A stretch of 9,933 bases of DNA from Candidatus Bipolaricaulota bacterium (GTDB taxonomy: Bacteria; Bipolaricaulota; Bipolaricaulia; UBA7950; UBA9294): positions 1-9,933 of the forward strand of contig JAGGSM010000204.1 of assembly GCA_021159105.1 (NCBI GenBank), in the 5' to 3' direction. Shown here in pieces: positions 1 through 6,741 of the stretch; position 1 is the stretch's first letter; every line of letters begins with the position of its first letter. The position numbers and the translations under genes were made by a program. Below the pieces are notes generated by a model. The model worked only from the letters and a program-made list of their open reading frames with translations. It ran no database searches and was not told the origin of the DNA.

Positions 1-1017
1 GAGGTAGGAAAAGCGGTATATGAAAAGTACTTTGGTCCCACATACTACTCATTCAACGTCAAAGGCAGCCACTTCATCGTTCTCGACACCATGTGGCTGT
101 CTCCTGACGGCAAGCTTACATACGGTCCCTCCTCTGCTGCGGAAGTCTCTTGGCTGAGACAGGATCTCGCGACAGTCGCCCCCCTGGTGCCAGTTATCGT
201 TTTCTGTCACGAACCCACTCCCGGCTGGGCGGACACGGAAGAGAACGCTGAAGTGATGAACATCTTGACTAGGGCCGGAATAACCGCTCTGTTGGATGGA
301 TCATGGCATCTGAACTTTCTCCTGCACGAACGCTATCCGTTCTACGAACTTGTCACAAGCGCTGTCTGCGGATCGTGGTGGGAAGGGGAAGCCACGGATA
401 GGAGCAAGTTCGGGTACAGAGTCTTCCAGTTTAACCGGGGACGGCTAGAGAGCATTTGGCGGGAAATAGATATTCATAACGTAGAGTTCCAGGAACCCCG
501 AGCAGCGATAGCAACGTGGAACGGCACTCTGCAAGCCGCAACTTGGGGAGAAGCAAGAAGCGTTTCTTGGACTTTGGATGATAATCCGACAGTGAACGCA
601 AACACTTTCTATAACGGAATGTGGACAGTTGGTTATGGGAATCTGAACTTTTCGGCCTTGGAGGATGGGTATCACTTGCTGAAGGTAGAGTTTCGTATGG
701 TCGATGGTACAACAGTCTCCTCCGAACGCTCACTCTACGTCGTGAATCCTGATATCGATATCAAAGAGATAAGGGCTCATCCGGATGCATTCCTGGGGAG
801 GAATGTTGCGGTTCCGGAACTAAGCGTCAAAGCAATAATGCCAGGAGAGGCTATCTCGGCCAGTGATGGCAGCTCAACGATAATCCTGAACAAATTACCG
901 TTCACAGTTCAGAGAGGAGACAACATCGGTGTTGTCGGGATCTATCGTGTGCACAGCGCTACGTTCATGAAGCCCTATGACCCCATCTTCTTCACAAAGT
1001 ACGAGCAACAAGAATAG
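1..1017 (+). CDS. Calcineurin-like metallophosphoesterase with C-terminal OB-like domain (5' partial)
   Basis: The reading frame is open from base 1 and ends at the TAG at 1015-1017, so the N-terminus, including the first metal-binding motifs (DxH, GDxx, GNHE), lies outside the window. The visible start (YFGPTYYSFNVKGSHFIVLDT, encoded from about base 28) is the typical beta-strand region of exported calcineurin-like phosphoesterases. The next metal-site histidine is in the FCHEP segment (codon 208-210). The segment that should read GHxH reads GSWH (298-309), so one expected metal ligand appears to be serine. After the catalytic domain comes an Ig/beta-sandwich-like stretch (about 500-750), then a terminal region (about 750-1005) that reads like a small OB-fold domain (strand-rich, 'GRNVAV', 'RGDNIGVVGIY'). 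Substrate is unknown; phosphate monoesters or diesters are typical of the family. It ends 18 nt before the binding-protein gene and is probably co-transcribed with it. Family call is fairly sure; domain boundaries and cell-surface location are inferred. Confidence 0.75.
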   Translation, partial: EVGKAVYEKYFGPTYYSFNVKGSHFIVLDTMWLSPDGKLTYGPSSAAEVSWLRQDLATVAPLVPVIVFCHEPTPGWADTEENAEVMNILTRAGITALLDGSWHLNFLLHERYPFYELVTSAVCGSWWEGEATDRSKFGYRVFQFNRGRLESIWREIDIHNVEFQEPRAAIATWNGTLQAATWGEARSVSWTLDDNPTVNANTFYNGMWTVGYGNLNFSALEDGYHLLKVEFRMVDGTTVSSERSLYVVNPDIDIKEIRAHPDAFLGRNVAVPELSVKAIMPGEAISASDGSSTIILNKLPFTVQRGDNIGVVGIYRVHSATFMKPYDPIFFTKYEQQE

Positions 1018-1026
1018 AAAGGAGGG
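1018..1026 (+). promoter_or_regulatory. Ribosome binding site of the solute-binding protein gene
   Basis: AAAGGAGGG lies directly after the metallophosphoesterase stop codon and about 10 nt before the ATG at 1036. It is a near-perfect Shine-Dalgarno match, fixes the start of the binding protein, and fits a highly translated exported protein. Confidence 0.75.
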
Positions 1027-1035
1027 TATTACACG

Positions 1036-2310
1036 ATGAAACGGCTTATAGTGTTGTTGGCTCTGCTAATTGTGACATTCTGGGCATTTGGCCTCATTGC
1101 AGCGCCTACGAAGCTCACTTTTGTTTGTCCTGCCTGGCAAGCGGATACGGTCAAGGCAGTCAAGGCCATTGTTGCCGAGTGGAACGAGGCTAATCCGGAC
1201 ATCCAAGTCGAGATCAATTGGCAAGGCTGGGAGAACCTGGACGACTACCTGTTGACTAGTTTTCAGGGTGGTCAGGCCCCGGACATCTTCCATGAGGACT
1301 CAGTAATGTGCTATGAGTATGGGATGCTCGGTTACGCTGCTCCGCTCAATGATTACTTGAGTGATGATACACTTTCCGACATCTCCTCCTCGATATGGAA
1401 GGGGGTCAGCGATGACAAGGGCACCATCTACGGGATGCCCCTTCTGCAAGAGACACTAGTCATCTTCTACAACAAAGATCTGTTTGCCGACGCAGGGATT
1501 ACTGTTCCTGCGGACGGAATGATTACGTGGAGTGAGCTTCGCGACTATGCACAGAAGCTTACTAAGAGGGATGAGAACGGTGAGGTTACCACGTGGGGGC
1601 TTCTCGCTCCGTTCGAACAGCGGCTGTGGTGGTGCTTGGTGAATGAGAACAACGGTCACGTGCTCCAGCAGTATGACGATGGAACATGGCACGTAGACAT
1701 TGATAACAACGCTAGACAGGCGATCAAGAGCTTCACTGACTTGGTCACAGTCGATAAGACAATGCCACAGGATATTTTAAGTTATGACTTCATGAGTCTT
1801 CTGCAAGGGTTTAAGACTGGTAAATATGCAATGTTTAGCTACGGTTGCTGGGTGCGAAGCTGGATCGAGCGACTAACGAAAGGGAAGCTCAATTGGGGAA
1901 TGCTGCAAGTCAAGGGAGATAAGAAAACGGTCACCGAATCCGATCCACAATCGTTGGGTATATACATTAACTCTCCGCATAAAGAAGAGGCAGCACAATT
2001 CGTGCGGTTTTTCACCAACACAGAGAACTCAGCTCGGATTGCTCATGCTGATTGGCTCTTCCCTGTCAGACAGAGTGCCCTCGAGCGGCCTGAATTTCAA
2101 ACGGAAGAAGGGCAGTGGAACGTGGCGTATCAGTGGCTTCCCTACGCTCAAGATGTAAAGCCGCACATGTTCGGATTCTTCTCTTGGGAATGGCAATCAT
2201 TCTTGCCACAGTTAGAGCTTGTTGTCCTGGGAAAAGAGGATCTTGATACGGCTCTCAGTGACGCGACAACGCAAGGGAACCTGTTCTTGAAAAGGATGGG
2301 CCTGCAATAG
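1036..2310 (+). CDS. ABC transporter solute-binding protein, family 1 (sugar/oligosaccharide type)
   Basis: This 424-residue protein has an N-terminal signal peptide: MKR followed by a hydrophobic core to about residue 21 and an Ala-Ala cleavage region near residue 23. There is no lipobox cysteine, so a free periplasmic or cell-wall-zone protein is more likely than a lipoprotein. Family 1 binding-protein hallmarks follow in order: a first beta-strand KLTFVCPAW, an AIVAEWNEANPDIQVEI segment, GGQAPDIF at residues 78-85, and YNKDLFADAGI starting at residue 145. The C-terminal half is rich in Trp and Tyr, as in carbohydrate-binding members. The length is normal for the MalE/UgpB group. The permeases at 4015-5717 are of the matching class and are the likely partners, although a terminator and two genes separate them. 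The ligand cannot be named; the neighbouring enzymes leave open a non-sugar or nitrogen-containing ligand. Confidence 0.9.
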   Translation: MKRLIVLLALLIVTFWAFGLIAAPTKLTFVCPAWQADTVKAVKAIVAEWNEANPDIQVEINWQGWENLDDYLLTSFQGGQAPDIFHEDSVMCYEYGMLGYAAPLNDYLSDDTLSDISSSIWKGVSDDKGTIYGMPLLQETLVIFYNKDLFADAGITVPADGMITWSELRDYAQKLTKRDENGEVTTWGLLAPFEQRLWWCLVNENNGHVLQQYDDGTWHVDIDNNARQAIKSFTDLVTVDKTMPQDILSYDFMSLLQGFKTGKYAMFSYGCWVRSWIERLTKGKLNWGMLQVKGDKKTVTESDPQSLGIYINSPHKEEAAQFVRFFTNTENSARIAHADWLFPVRQSALERPEFQTEEGQWNVAYQWLPYAQDVKPHMFGFFSWEWQSFLPQLELVVLGKEDLDTALSDATTQGNLFLKRMGLQ

Positions 2311-2387
2311 AGCGGCGCGATTTTCTATCCTGAGGAGGTGGTAGTTAGAAACATAAATTGGTTTATGACACCACAACACAAAGAAAA

Positions 2388-2393
2388 GGGAGG
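2388..2393 (+). promoter_or_regulatory. Ribosome binding site deciding the ATG at 2401
   Basis: GGGAGG sits 7 nt before the ATG at 2401, directly ahead of a signal-peptide-encoding sequence. The frame is open further upstream (GTG 2338, ATG 2365), but those starts would put extra polar residues before the signal peptide and are less likely. A second Shine-Dalgarno-like GAGGAGG lies at 2332-2338 with no convincing start at proper spacing. Confidence 0.65.
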
Positions 2394-2400
2394 ACAGATT

Positions 2401-2916
2401 ATGAAAAGTGTTTCCAAAGTTTTGTTGGGCGTATTGATAGTCACACTCATGGTAGTGAGTGCATGGGGAAAAGACGTTCCTATGCCTGCCGGAGATGTTG
2501 TCCTGACGGTATCGGGAACGATTGCGCTGACCAACAATGGTGATGTGTTCGATTTTGATATGGATATGCTGAAGGCTCTGCCAACCCTCACTTATCAAGT
2601 CGAGGATCCTTGGATGGGAACGCAGGTCTACACAGGTGTAACACTTAAAGCCCTGCTTGATTATGTGGGAATTCCGACCGGCGCGAGCAAGGTAGTTATG
2701 ATCTGCTCGGATGAAAAGGAGTTCACGGTTGCCACCAAAGATGCCCTCTACTATCCGATTATGCTTGCATACGCCGAGAGTGGAGATGACCTTCCCGCCA
2801 GCCTTGGTGGCCCGGTCAAGTTGGTTTATCCGTATGATGCATATCCGGATCTTCAGAACATCTATGACGAGAATAATTGGGCATGGTACGTTGTTGGTGT
2901 TCGGGTCGAATACTAG
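2401..2916 (+). CDS. Exported small protein of the molybdopterin-binding oxidoreductase (sulfite oxidase-like) fold, probably lacking the Mo ligand
   Basis: This 171-residue protein begins with a signal peptide (MKSVSKVLLGVLIV, cleavage probably near residues 21-23, before KDVPMP). The mature part follows the layout of stand-alone molybdopterin-binding domains: a VSGTIALTNNGD strand, a DMDMLKALPT segment, YTGVTLKALLDYVGI, a VVMICSDEKEFTV strand, LPASLGGPVKLVYP, and a final WYVVGVRVEY strand. In catalytic members (for example MsrP/YedY) the Mo-ligating Cys lies in a CVEAW-like motif just before the GVPL-type helix. Here the corresponding stretch is QVED-PW with Gln66, and the only mature Cys is in the later strand. 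It may therefore be a non-redox binding domain. It sits between the binding protein and a terminator, which suggests an accessory role at the cell surface, such as substrate binding. Family call is good; function is open. Confidence 0.75.
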   Translation: MKSVSKVLLGVLIVTLMVVSAWGKDVPMPAGDVVLTVSGTIALTNNGDVFDFDMDMLKALPTLTYQVEDPWMGTQVYTGVTLKALLDYVGIPTGASKVVMICSDEKEFTVATKDALYYPIMLAYAESGDDLPASLGGPVKLVYPYDAYPDLQNIYDENNWAWYVVGVRVEY

Positions 2917-2925
2917 GATTCATTG

Positions 2926-2950
2926 AAGGGGGCGCAAGCCCCCTTTCTTG
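2926..2950 (+). terminator. Rho-independent terminator
   Basis: The stem AAGGGGGC / GCCCCCTT (2926-2933 with 2938-2945) forms eight base pairs around a GCAA tetraloop (2934-2937) and is followed by TTTCTTGT. It starts 10 nt after the preceding stop codon. It separates the exported module from the dehydrogenase/permease module and could be a full stop or a partial terminator that lowers permease expression relative to the binding protein. Confidence 0.88.
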
Positions 2951-2986
2951 TCTGAGTAGGGAAAACAATTGCGAGGGACAGCCAAG

Positions 2987-4018
2987 ATGAAGATTGCTGA
3001 ACTTGTCAAGATTGGAAAGATCTCTTATCGAGAGGTCCCAAAGCCGCATGCTGGGCCTGGAGAGATAGTGCTGAAGATACAAGCTGTTGGTTTGTGTGGA
3101 ACCGACGTTAAAGCTTACTTCAAAGGACATCCATACTTCGCTCCTCCTTGCATACTTGGACACGAGTTTACTGGGACCATCGTGGAGGTGGGTCCAGAAG
3201 TCGACCGCTTTGATGGTGGGGAACGAGTCGTCGTCGCCCCGTACGTTGAGTGTGGAGTGTGTGATCTCTGCCAGCATGGTCTGGGGGAGATGTGCAAGCA
3301 CAAGGCATTTGTCTCCGGCGCATTCCAGGAGTTCATCCTTGTCCCACGAGCGATCGTGGAACAGGGCACCTTCCGCTTGGAAACGGACGTCGATTTCTCT
3401 GTGGGATCACTAGCTGAGCCGCTCGCCTGTGTTCACAATGGGATCGACAAAGCGGGAGTCAGCAAAGGTGACGCCGTCCTTGTCATCGGTGGCGGGCCGA
3501 TGGGGGTGATGCTTGCTCTGTTGGCAAGAACAAAAGGGGCACAGGTTCTACTAAGCGAGATCTCCGCTTCGCGGATTGAAGCGGCACGCCGCCTTGGCCT
3601 GGAGGTTGTCTCGCCACAGGAAGAAAGCCTTGTCGAACGGATGATCACCGTCTTGGGTAGGGATAAAGCTGATCGCATCTTAGTTGCTGTCGGAAGTAAA
3701 ACAGTAGTGGAAACAGCATTTGATATGGCGACACCCGGGGGACGGGTTCTTCTATTCGGAGGGCTGCCGAAGGGTGATCGAGTATGCATTGATGCGTTCG
3801 CTGTGCACTACAACGAGATCTCTCTTGCAGGGAGCTTCGGCTATAACCTAAGACAGTTTGAAGAAGCGGTCAGATGGCTCACAAATCACGCACAGGACCT
3901 ATCTGGCATTATCACTCATACCGTAGCCTTTTCTGAAATAGAGAGAGGAATGCAGCTTGCTAAAGAGGCGAAAGGATTGAAGATTGTGGTCGATTTTGCC
4001 AAAGAGGCAGAGCTATGA
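2987..4018 (+). CDS. Zinc-dependent medium-chain alcohol/polyol dehydrogenase (sorbitol/threonine dehydrogenase-like)
   Basis: This 343-residue protein belongs to the zinc-containing medium-chain dehydrogenases, which oxidise a secondary alcohol with NAD(P). Catalytic zinc ligands are visible as Cys37 (GLCGTD), His59-Glu60 (GHEF) and Glu144 (AEPLAC). The structural zinc lobe is Cys89, Cys92, Cys95 and Cys103 (CX2CX2CX7C). The Rossmann nucleotide motif GGGPMG is at residues 168-173. I chose the ATG at 2987 because members usually begin 'MK-A' close to the first strand and a GAGGGA lies 8 nt upstream. A TTG at 2969 in the same frame, with TAGGGA before it, would add six residues. Its stop overlaps the first permease start (ATGA), so the two are translationally coupled. 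The likely role is oxidation of the imported compound or a derivative; the exact substrate (polyol, sugar alcohol, amino alcohol, diol) is not readable. Confidence 0.9.
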   Translation: MKIAELVKIGKISYREVPKPHAGPGEIVLKIQAVGLCGTDVKAYFKGHPYFAPPCILGHEFTGTIVEVGPEVDRFDGGERVVVAPYVECGVCDLCQHGLGEMCKHKAFVSGAFQEFILVPRAIVEQGTFRLETDVDFSVGSLAEPLACVHNGIDKAGVSKGDAVLVIGGGPMGVMLALLARTKGAQVLLSEISASRIEAARRLGLEVVSPQEESLVERMITVLGRDKADRILVAVGSKTVVETAFDMATPGGRVLLFGGLPKGDRVCIDAFAVHYNEISLAGSFGYNLRQFEEAVRWLTNHAQDLSGIITHTVAFSEIERGMQLAKEAKGLKIVVDFAKEAEL

Positions 4019-4893
4019 TGCGCAGCAATGACGGGGCACTTAAGGAAGAGCGGCTAGCGTTCCCATTCCTTGTTCCAGCACTGGTAGTCCTCTGTGGAAT
4101 CAGCCTGTATCCCTTGATTCAGGGGATTACACGCATGTTTTACACCTATCGTGCTCTGGCACAGCAGACCGTCTTTGTTGGTTTCCAGAACGTAGAGCTT
4201 CTGTTTCAAGACCCTTTATTCTTGCGTGCATTCAGTAACACTCTCGTCTGGACGATAACCAGTGTTGGGATGCAGTTTGTCCTTTCCTATTGGCTGGCAA
4301 CGATGCTCAACTCCCGTTTCCTGCGGTTTCGGAGGATGTTTCGCGGGATAGCCCTCGTCCCTTGGGCCCTGCCCCCGGTTGTTGTCTCCCTCATGTGGCG
4401 CTACATCTTCTTGAACGGTGGGCCGCTGAATACTATTCTTCATTCTCTGGGCATGGCACATCCGCCCAATTGGCTGACCGATCCACACCTTGCTCTCTGG
4501 ACATGCATCATCACCAATATTTGGATGGGGATTCCATTTGTCACTGTAATGATTCTTGCCGGGCTACAGACGATCAATAAAGATATCGTTGATGCAGCCG
4601 CGATCGACGGGGCGAGCTACATTCAAACCCAGGTTAACATCATCGTCCCGAGCATCAAGAAAGTTGTACTTATCATCCTTACACTGGAGACAATTTGGAC
4701 GTTCAATATGTTCGACATAGTGTTCATATTAACCAAAGGGGGGCCGGGAAATGCGTCCCTCACTCTTCCCCTGTACGCCTACGAGAACGCATTCATGTAC
4801 TATCAGGCGGGCTATGGAGCCGCGATTGGTTTACTGATCCTGTTGTGCCTTCTTGTCGTAGTTGTCTTCTACATTCGGGAGGTATTGAGATGA
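4015..4893 (+). CDS. ABC transporter permease, MalF/UgpA type
   Basis: This 292-residue inner-membrane protein has about six hydrophobic segments; the first is near residues 15-40 (FPFLVPALVVLCGISLYPL). The cytoplasmic EAA loop, which contacts the ATPase, begins near residue 193 (DAAAIDGASYIQ...IIVPSIK). The segment with NGGPLNTIL, and the later ILTKGGPGNASLTLPLYAYE, are typical of first permeases in CUT1 sugar importers. The ATG at 4015 overlaps the dehydrogenase stop codon; a second ATG at 4018 would remove only one residue. It forms a heterodimer with the product of the next gene. The matching ATPase is absent from the window. Confidence 0.92.
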   Translation: MMRSNDGALKEERLAFPFLVPALVVLCGISLYPLIQGITRMFYTYRALAQQTVFVGFQNVELLFQDPLFLRAFSNTLVWTITSVGMQFVLSYWLATMLNSRFLRFRRMFRGIALVPWALPPVVVSLMWRYIFLNGGPLNTILHSLGMAHPPNWLTDPHLALWTCIITNIWMGIPFVTVMILAGLQTINKDIVDAAAIDGASYIQTQVNIIVPSIKKVVLIILTLETIWTFNMFDIVFILTKGGPGNASLTLPLYAYENAFMYYQAGYGAAIGLLILLCLLVVVVFYIREVLR

Positions 4894-5717
4894 GGATGTC
4901 CCCGGTAAAACAGGTGCTGCTGCACGTGTTTGTCGTCCTGTTTATGCTCCTGCTTGCCTTTCCGATGGCCTTTCTCCTGTTTAATTCGTTCAAGACAGAG
5001 CAAGGAATTATCGCTTCCCCGATGGGGGTTCCAAGGGAAGTGACGTTCGTCAACTACCAGGAGATCTTTACCGAGTCGACCTTTATAACGAACTTCAAGA
5101 ATAGCAGCCTCGTGGCACTGGCGACCGTGCTTCTGTCAATCATCGTTTCCACACCGGCTGGATACGCTCTGTCGCGGTTCAGGTTTCGCGGGAGAACCAT
5201 GTTCTCCATGTGGCTCCTTGCTACGCAATCATTCCCTGGGATCATCATGGTCCTTGGTCTGTTTACGGTGCTGAAGACCTACCACTTGCTGAACACGATC
5301 CCCGGCCTTGTTATTATGTACACCAGCTTCAGTATGCCGTTCAGCATCTGGCTGCTCAAGGGCTACTTCGATAAGATCCCGGTTGCGCTGGAGGAGGCGG
5401 CTCGCATTGACGGGTGTGGCCGGGTGCGATCGCTTGTGAAGATCGTTCTTCCTCTCTCTGTCCCCGGGTTGCTGGCTGTGGGTACATTCTCATTGCTTCT
5501 CTCATGGAACGAGTTTTTCTTTGCGCTAGTCATCATGCGTGATAATGCTCACTACACCCTTCCCGTCTTTCTGGCGCGGTTCATGGGCTCGGGCGGGGTA
5601 GTCCGGTGGGGTCCATTGAGTGCGGCGGCGTTGCTGGCTTGTATTCCCGTGTTGATCCTATTCATGCTGGGGCAGAAATACCTTGTCTCTGGCCTCACGG
5701 GGGGCGCAATCAAGTGA
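4890..5717 (+). CDS. ABC transporter permease, MalG/UgpE type
   Basis: This 275-residue inner-membrane protein starts with an ATG overlapping the previous stop (ATGA), with GGGAGG at 4877-4882 giving 7 nt spacing. The frame is open far upstream, but that region is the coding sequence of the first permease read in another frame. The first membrane helix is at about residues 10-32. The sequence then shows FLLFNSFKTEQGI, the region STPAGYALSRFRFRGR, and the EAA loop at about 167-189 (LEEAARIDG...KIVLPLSVPG), and ends in a short GLTGGAIK tail, all typical of the second permease of CUT1 importers. It completes the membrane channel with its upstream neighbour. Confidence 0.93.
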   Translation: MRMSPVKQVLLHVFVVLFMLLLAFPMAFLLFNSFKTEQGIIASPMGVPREVTFVNYQEIFTESTFITNFKNSSLVALATVLLSIIVSTPAGYALSRFRFRGRTMFSMWLLATQSFPGIIMVLGLFTVLKTYHLLNTIPGLVIMYTSFSMPFSIWLLKGYFDKIPVALEEAARIDGCGRVRSLVKIVLPLSVPGLLAVGTFSLLLSWNEFFFALVIMRDNAHYTLPVFLARFMGSGGVVRWGPLSAAALLACIPVLILFMLGQKYLVSGLTGGAIK

Positions 5718-6715
5718 GTCGTATCATGCGCGCCGGTTTGATCGTCCACTCTGCTGCTGGGCGGGGTGAGGCAGCGATTAGAGAACTGCTCCCCATCCTC
5801 TTCTCCCGACTTGGCGGGGTCTTCCTATTGATCGTTTCTGGCACAGTCGATTTCTCCGTTGCTAAAGAGGAAGGCATGGAGTTTGCACAAGTGGACATCC
5901 CTGTGACCGATGACTTTGCATTCATTGAACGTGCAGTGGAGGCGATGCTTGAAAGGGAAGTCGACGCACTGATCGGCGTTGGCGGTGATGGGACCCTCTG
6001 TGCAATTGCAAACACAATCGTCGCGAAAGAAGCAAACGTCCCTCTCTTGGGAATCGGTGCCGGGTCGTCCAACGTGGGACCGCTCGTAACGATACGTGGT
6101 AGTGACGTGGAGCGGCTCAATCTATCTTCCCTTGTGGATCGTCCTATTCACGGTATCGATGTACGCGTGAATAATGAACATAAAGGGATCGCCTTTAACG
6201 ATGTAACTTTCAGCAACATCTTCTTTGGAACGGTAGATGGAGCACGCGTCGATCTAGATGCCCGTGCGATGATCGCTGGAAGGAAGATGGAGACGCAGCC
6301 ACGCTCGGTCTGTGGAAAGAAAACGCGAGTCTCCAAGAATGGGCTAGTAATGATTGACGGTCTGGATACACAGATGGGGCAGATTATCGCTTCTCCGATC
6401 AATGATGCACTTCCCTACAGCGGGAAGGCGGTGAGTGGGCTGATGTGTTGGGGACCATACCTGGGTAAAGAGGGAGTTCTCACGATGGCAAGTTCTGTCT
6501 TGATTCGAACGCACATCGATCAGGGTGCTATCGAAGCTGTTGAGCCGCTCACCCTCCGCCAAATCAGCTTCGGTGATGGCGACAGCGTAGAGGTTGCAGG
6601 TCTCGAAGGCGACGCAGCGCTAATCGTCGATGGAACTCCAATATGTGCCCTTACGCCGTTCGACCGTGTCGCGCTCTCTCTCAGGCGTAGCGTCCTTCAC
6701 GCATATAGAACATGA
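5714..6715 (+). CDS. ATP-NAD kinase / AcoX-like protein
   Basis: The protein is about 333 residues from a GTG start that overlaps the permease stop (GTGA). An ATG four codons later (5726) is an alternative. The frame is open further upstream to 5606, but that part is the permease gene in another frame. The N-terminus (GLIVHSAAGRGEAAI) has the glycine-rich first strand of the NAD kinase/diacylglycerol kinase fold, and the nucleotide motif GVGGDGT is present with GGDGT at residues 90-94. It is followed by GIGAGSSNVGP, where NAD kinases have a conserved glycine- and asparagine-containing turn. The C-terminal half is all-beta, as in the family. Members linked to catabolic operons, such as AcoX of acetoin clusters, have no firmly established substrate to my knowledge. 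Here it accompanies a zinc dehydrogenase and C1 enzymes, so it may phosphorylate a pathway intermediate or cofactor. It is unlikely to be the housekeeping NAD kinase. Confidence 0.8.
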   Translation: MSRIMRAGLIVHSAAGRGEAAIRELLPILFSRLGGVFLLIVSGTVDFSVAKEEGMEFAQVDIPVTDDFAFIERAVEAMLEREVDALIGVGGDGTLCAIANTIVAKEANVPLLGIGAGSSNVGPLVTIRGSDVERLNLSSLVDRPIHGIDVRVNNEHKGIAFNDVTFSNIFFGTVDGARVDLDARAMIAGRKMETQPRSVCGKKTRVSKNGLVMIDGLDTQMGQIIASPINDALPYSGKAVSGLMCWGPYLGKEGVLTMASSVLIRTHIDQGAIEAVEPLTLRQISFGDGDSVEVAGLEGDAALIVDGTPICALTPFDRVALSLRRSVLHAYRT

Positions 6716-6730
6716 TCTAGAAGACGATAA

Positions 6731-6737
6731 AAGGAGG
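6731..6737 (+). promoter_or_regulatory. Ribosome binding site supporting a TTG start at 6742
   Basis: AAGGAGG lies 4 nt before TTG 6742 in the 26-nt gap after the kinase-like gene. The next in-frame ATG is 61 codons inside the conserved domain, so this site together with family alignment supports the TTG. Confidence 0.65.
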
Positions 6738-6741
6738 AAGA

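Noticed and set aside
751..765. GATATCGATATC palindrome as an operator
   Set aside because: It lies within the phosphoesterase coding sequence (an Asp-Ile-Asp-Ile run), so coding content explains it.
2338..2400. Earlier GTG (2338) or ATG (2365) start for the Moco-fold protein, or a separate leader peptide
   Set aside because: The strong ribosome binding site at 2388-2393 and the signal peptide beginning at 2401 fit better; no conserved short peptide is evident.
2946..2986. Promoter for the dehydrogenase/permease unit just after the terminator
   Set aside because: No convincing -35/-10 pair with proper spacing was found in this short gap; a promoter may be present but cannot be supported.
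2816..3301. Minus-strand open frame of 161 codons across the terminator and dehydrogenase start
   Set aside because: It runs antisense to well-supported genes and through the terminator hairpin, has low-complexity shadow-like composition and resembles no family.
4695..4889. Upstream extension of the second permease frame
   Set aside because: It overlaps the conserved C-terminal half of the first permease; the ATG at 4890 has a good ribosome binding site and begins the expected membrane protein.
5606..5713. Upstream extension of the kinase-like frame inside the second permease gene
   Set aside because: The added residues are the permease coding sequence in another frame; the family N-terminal strand begins right after the GTG at 5714 / ATG at 5726.
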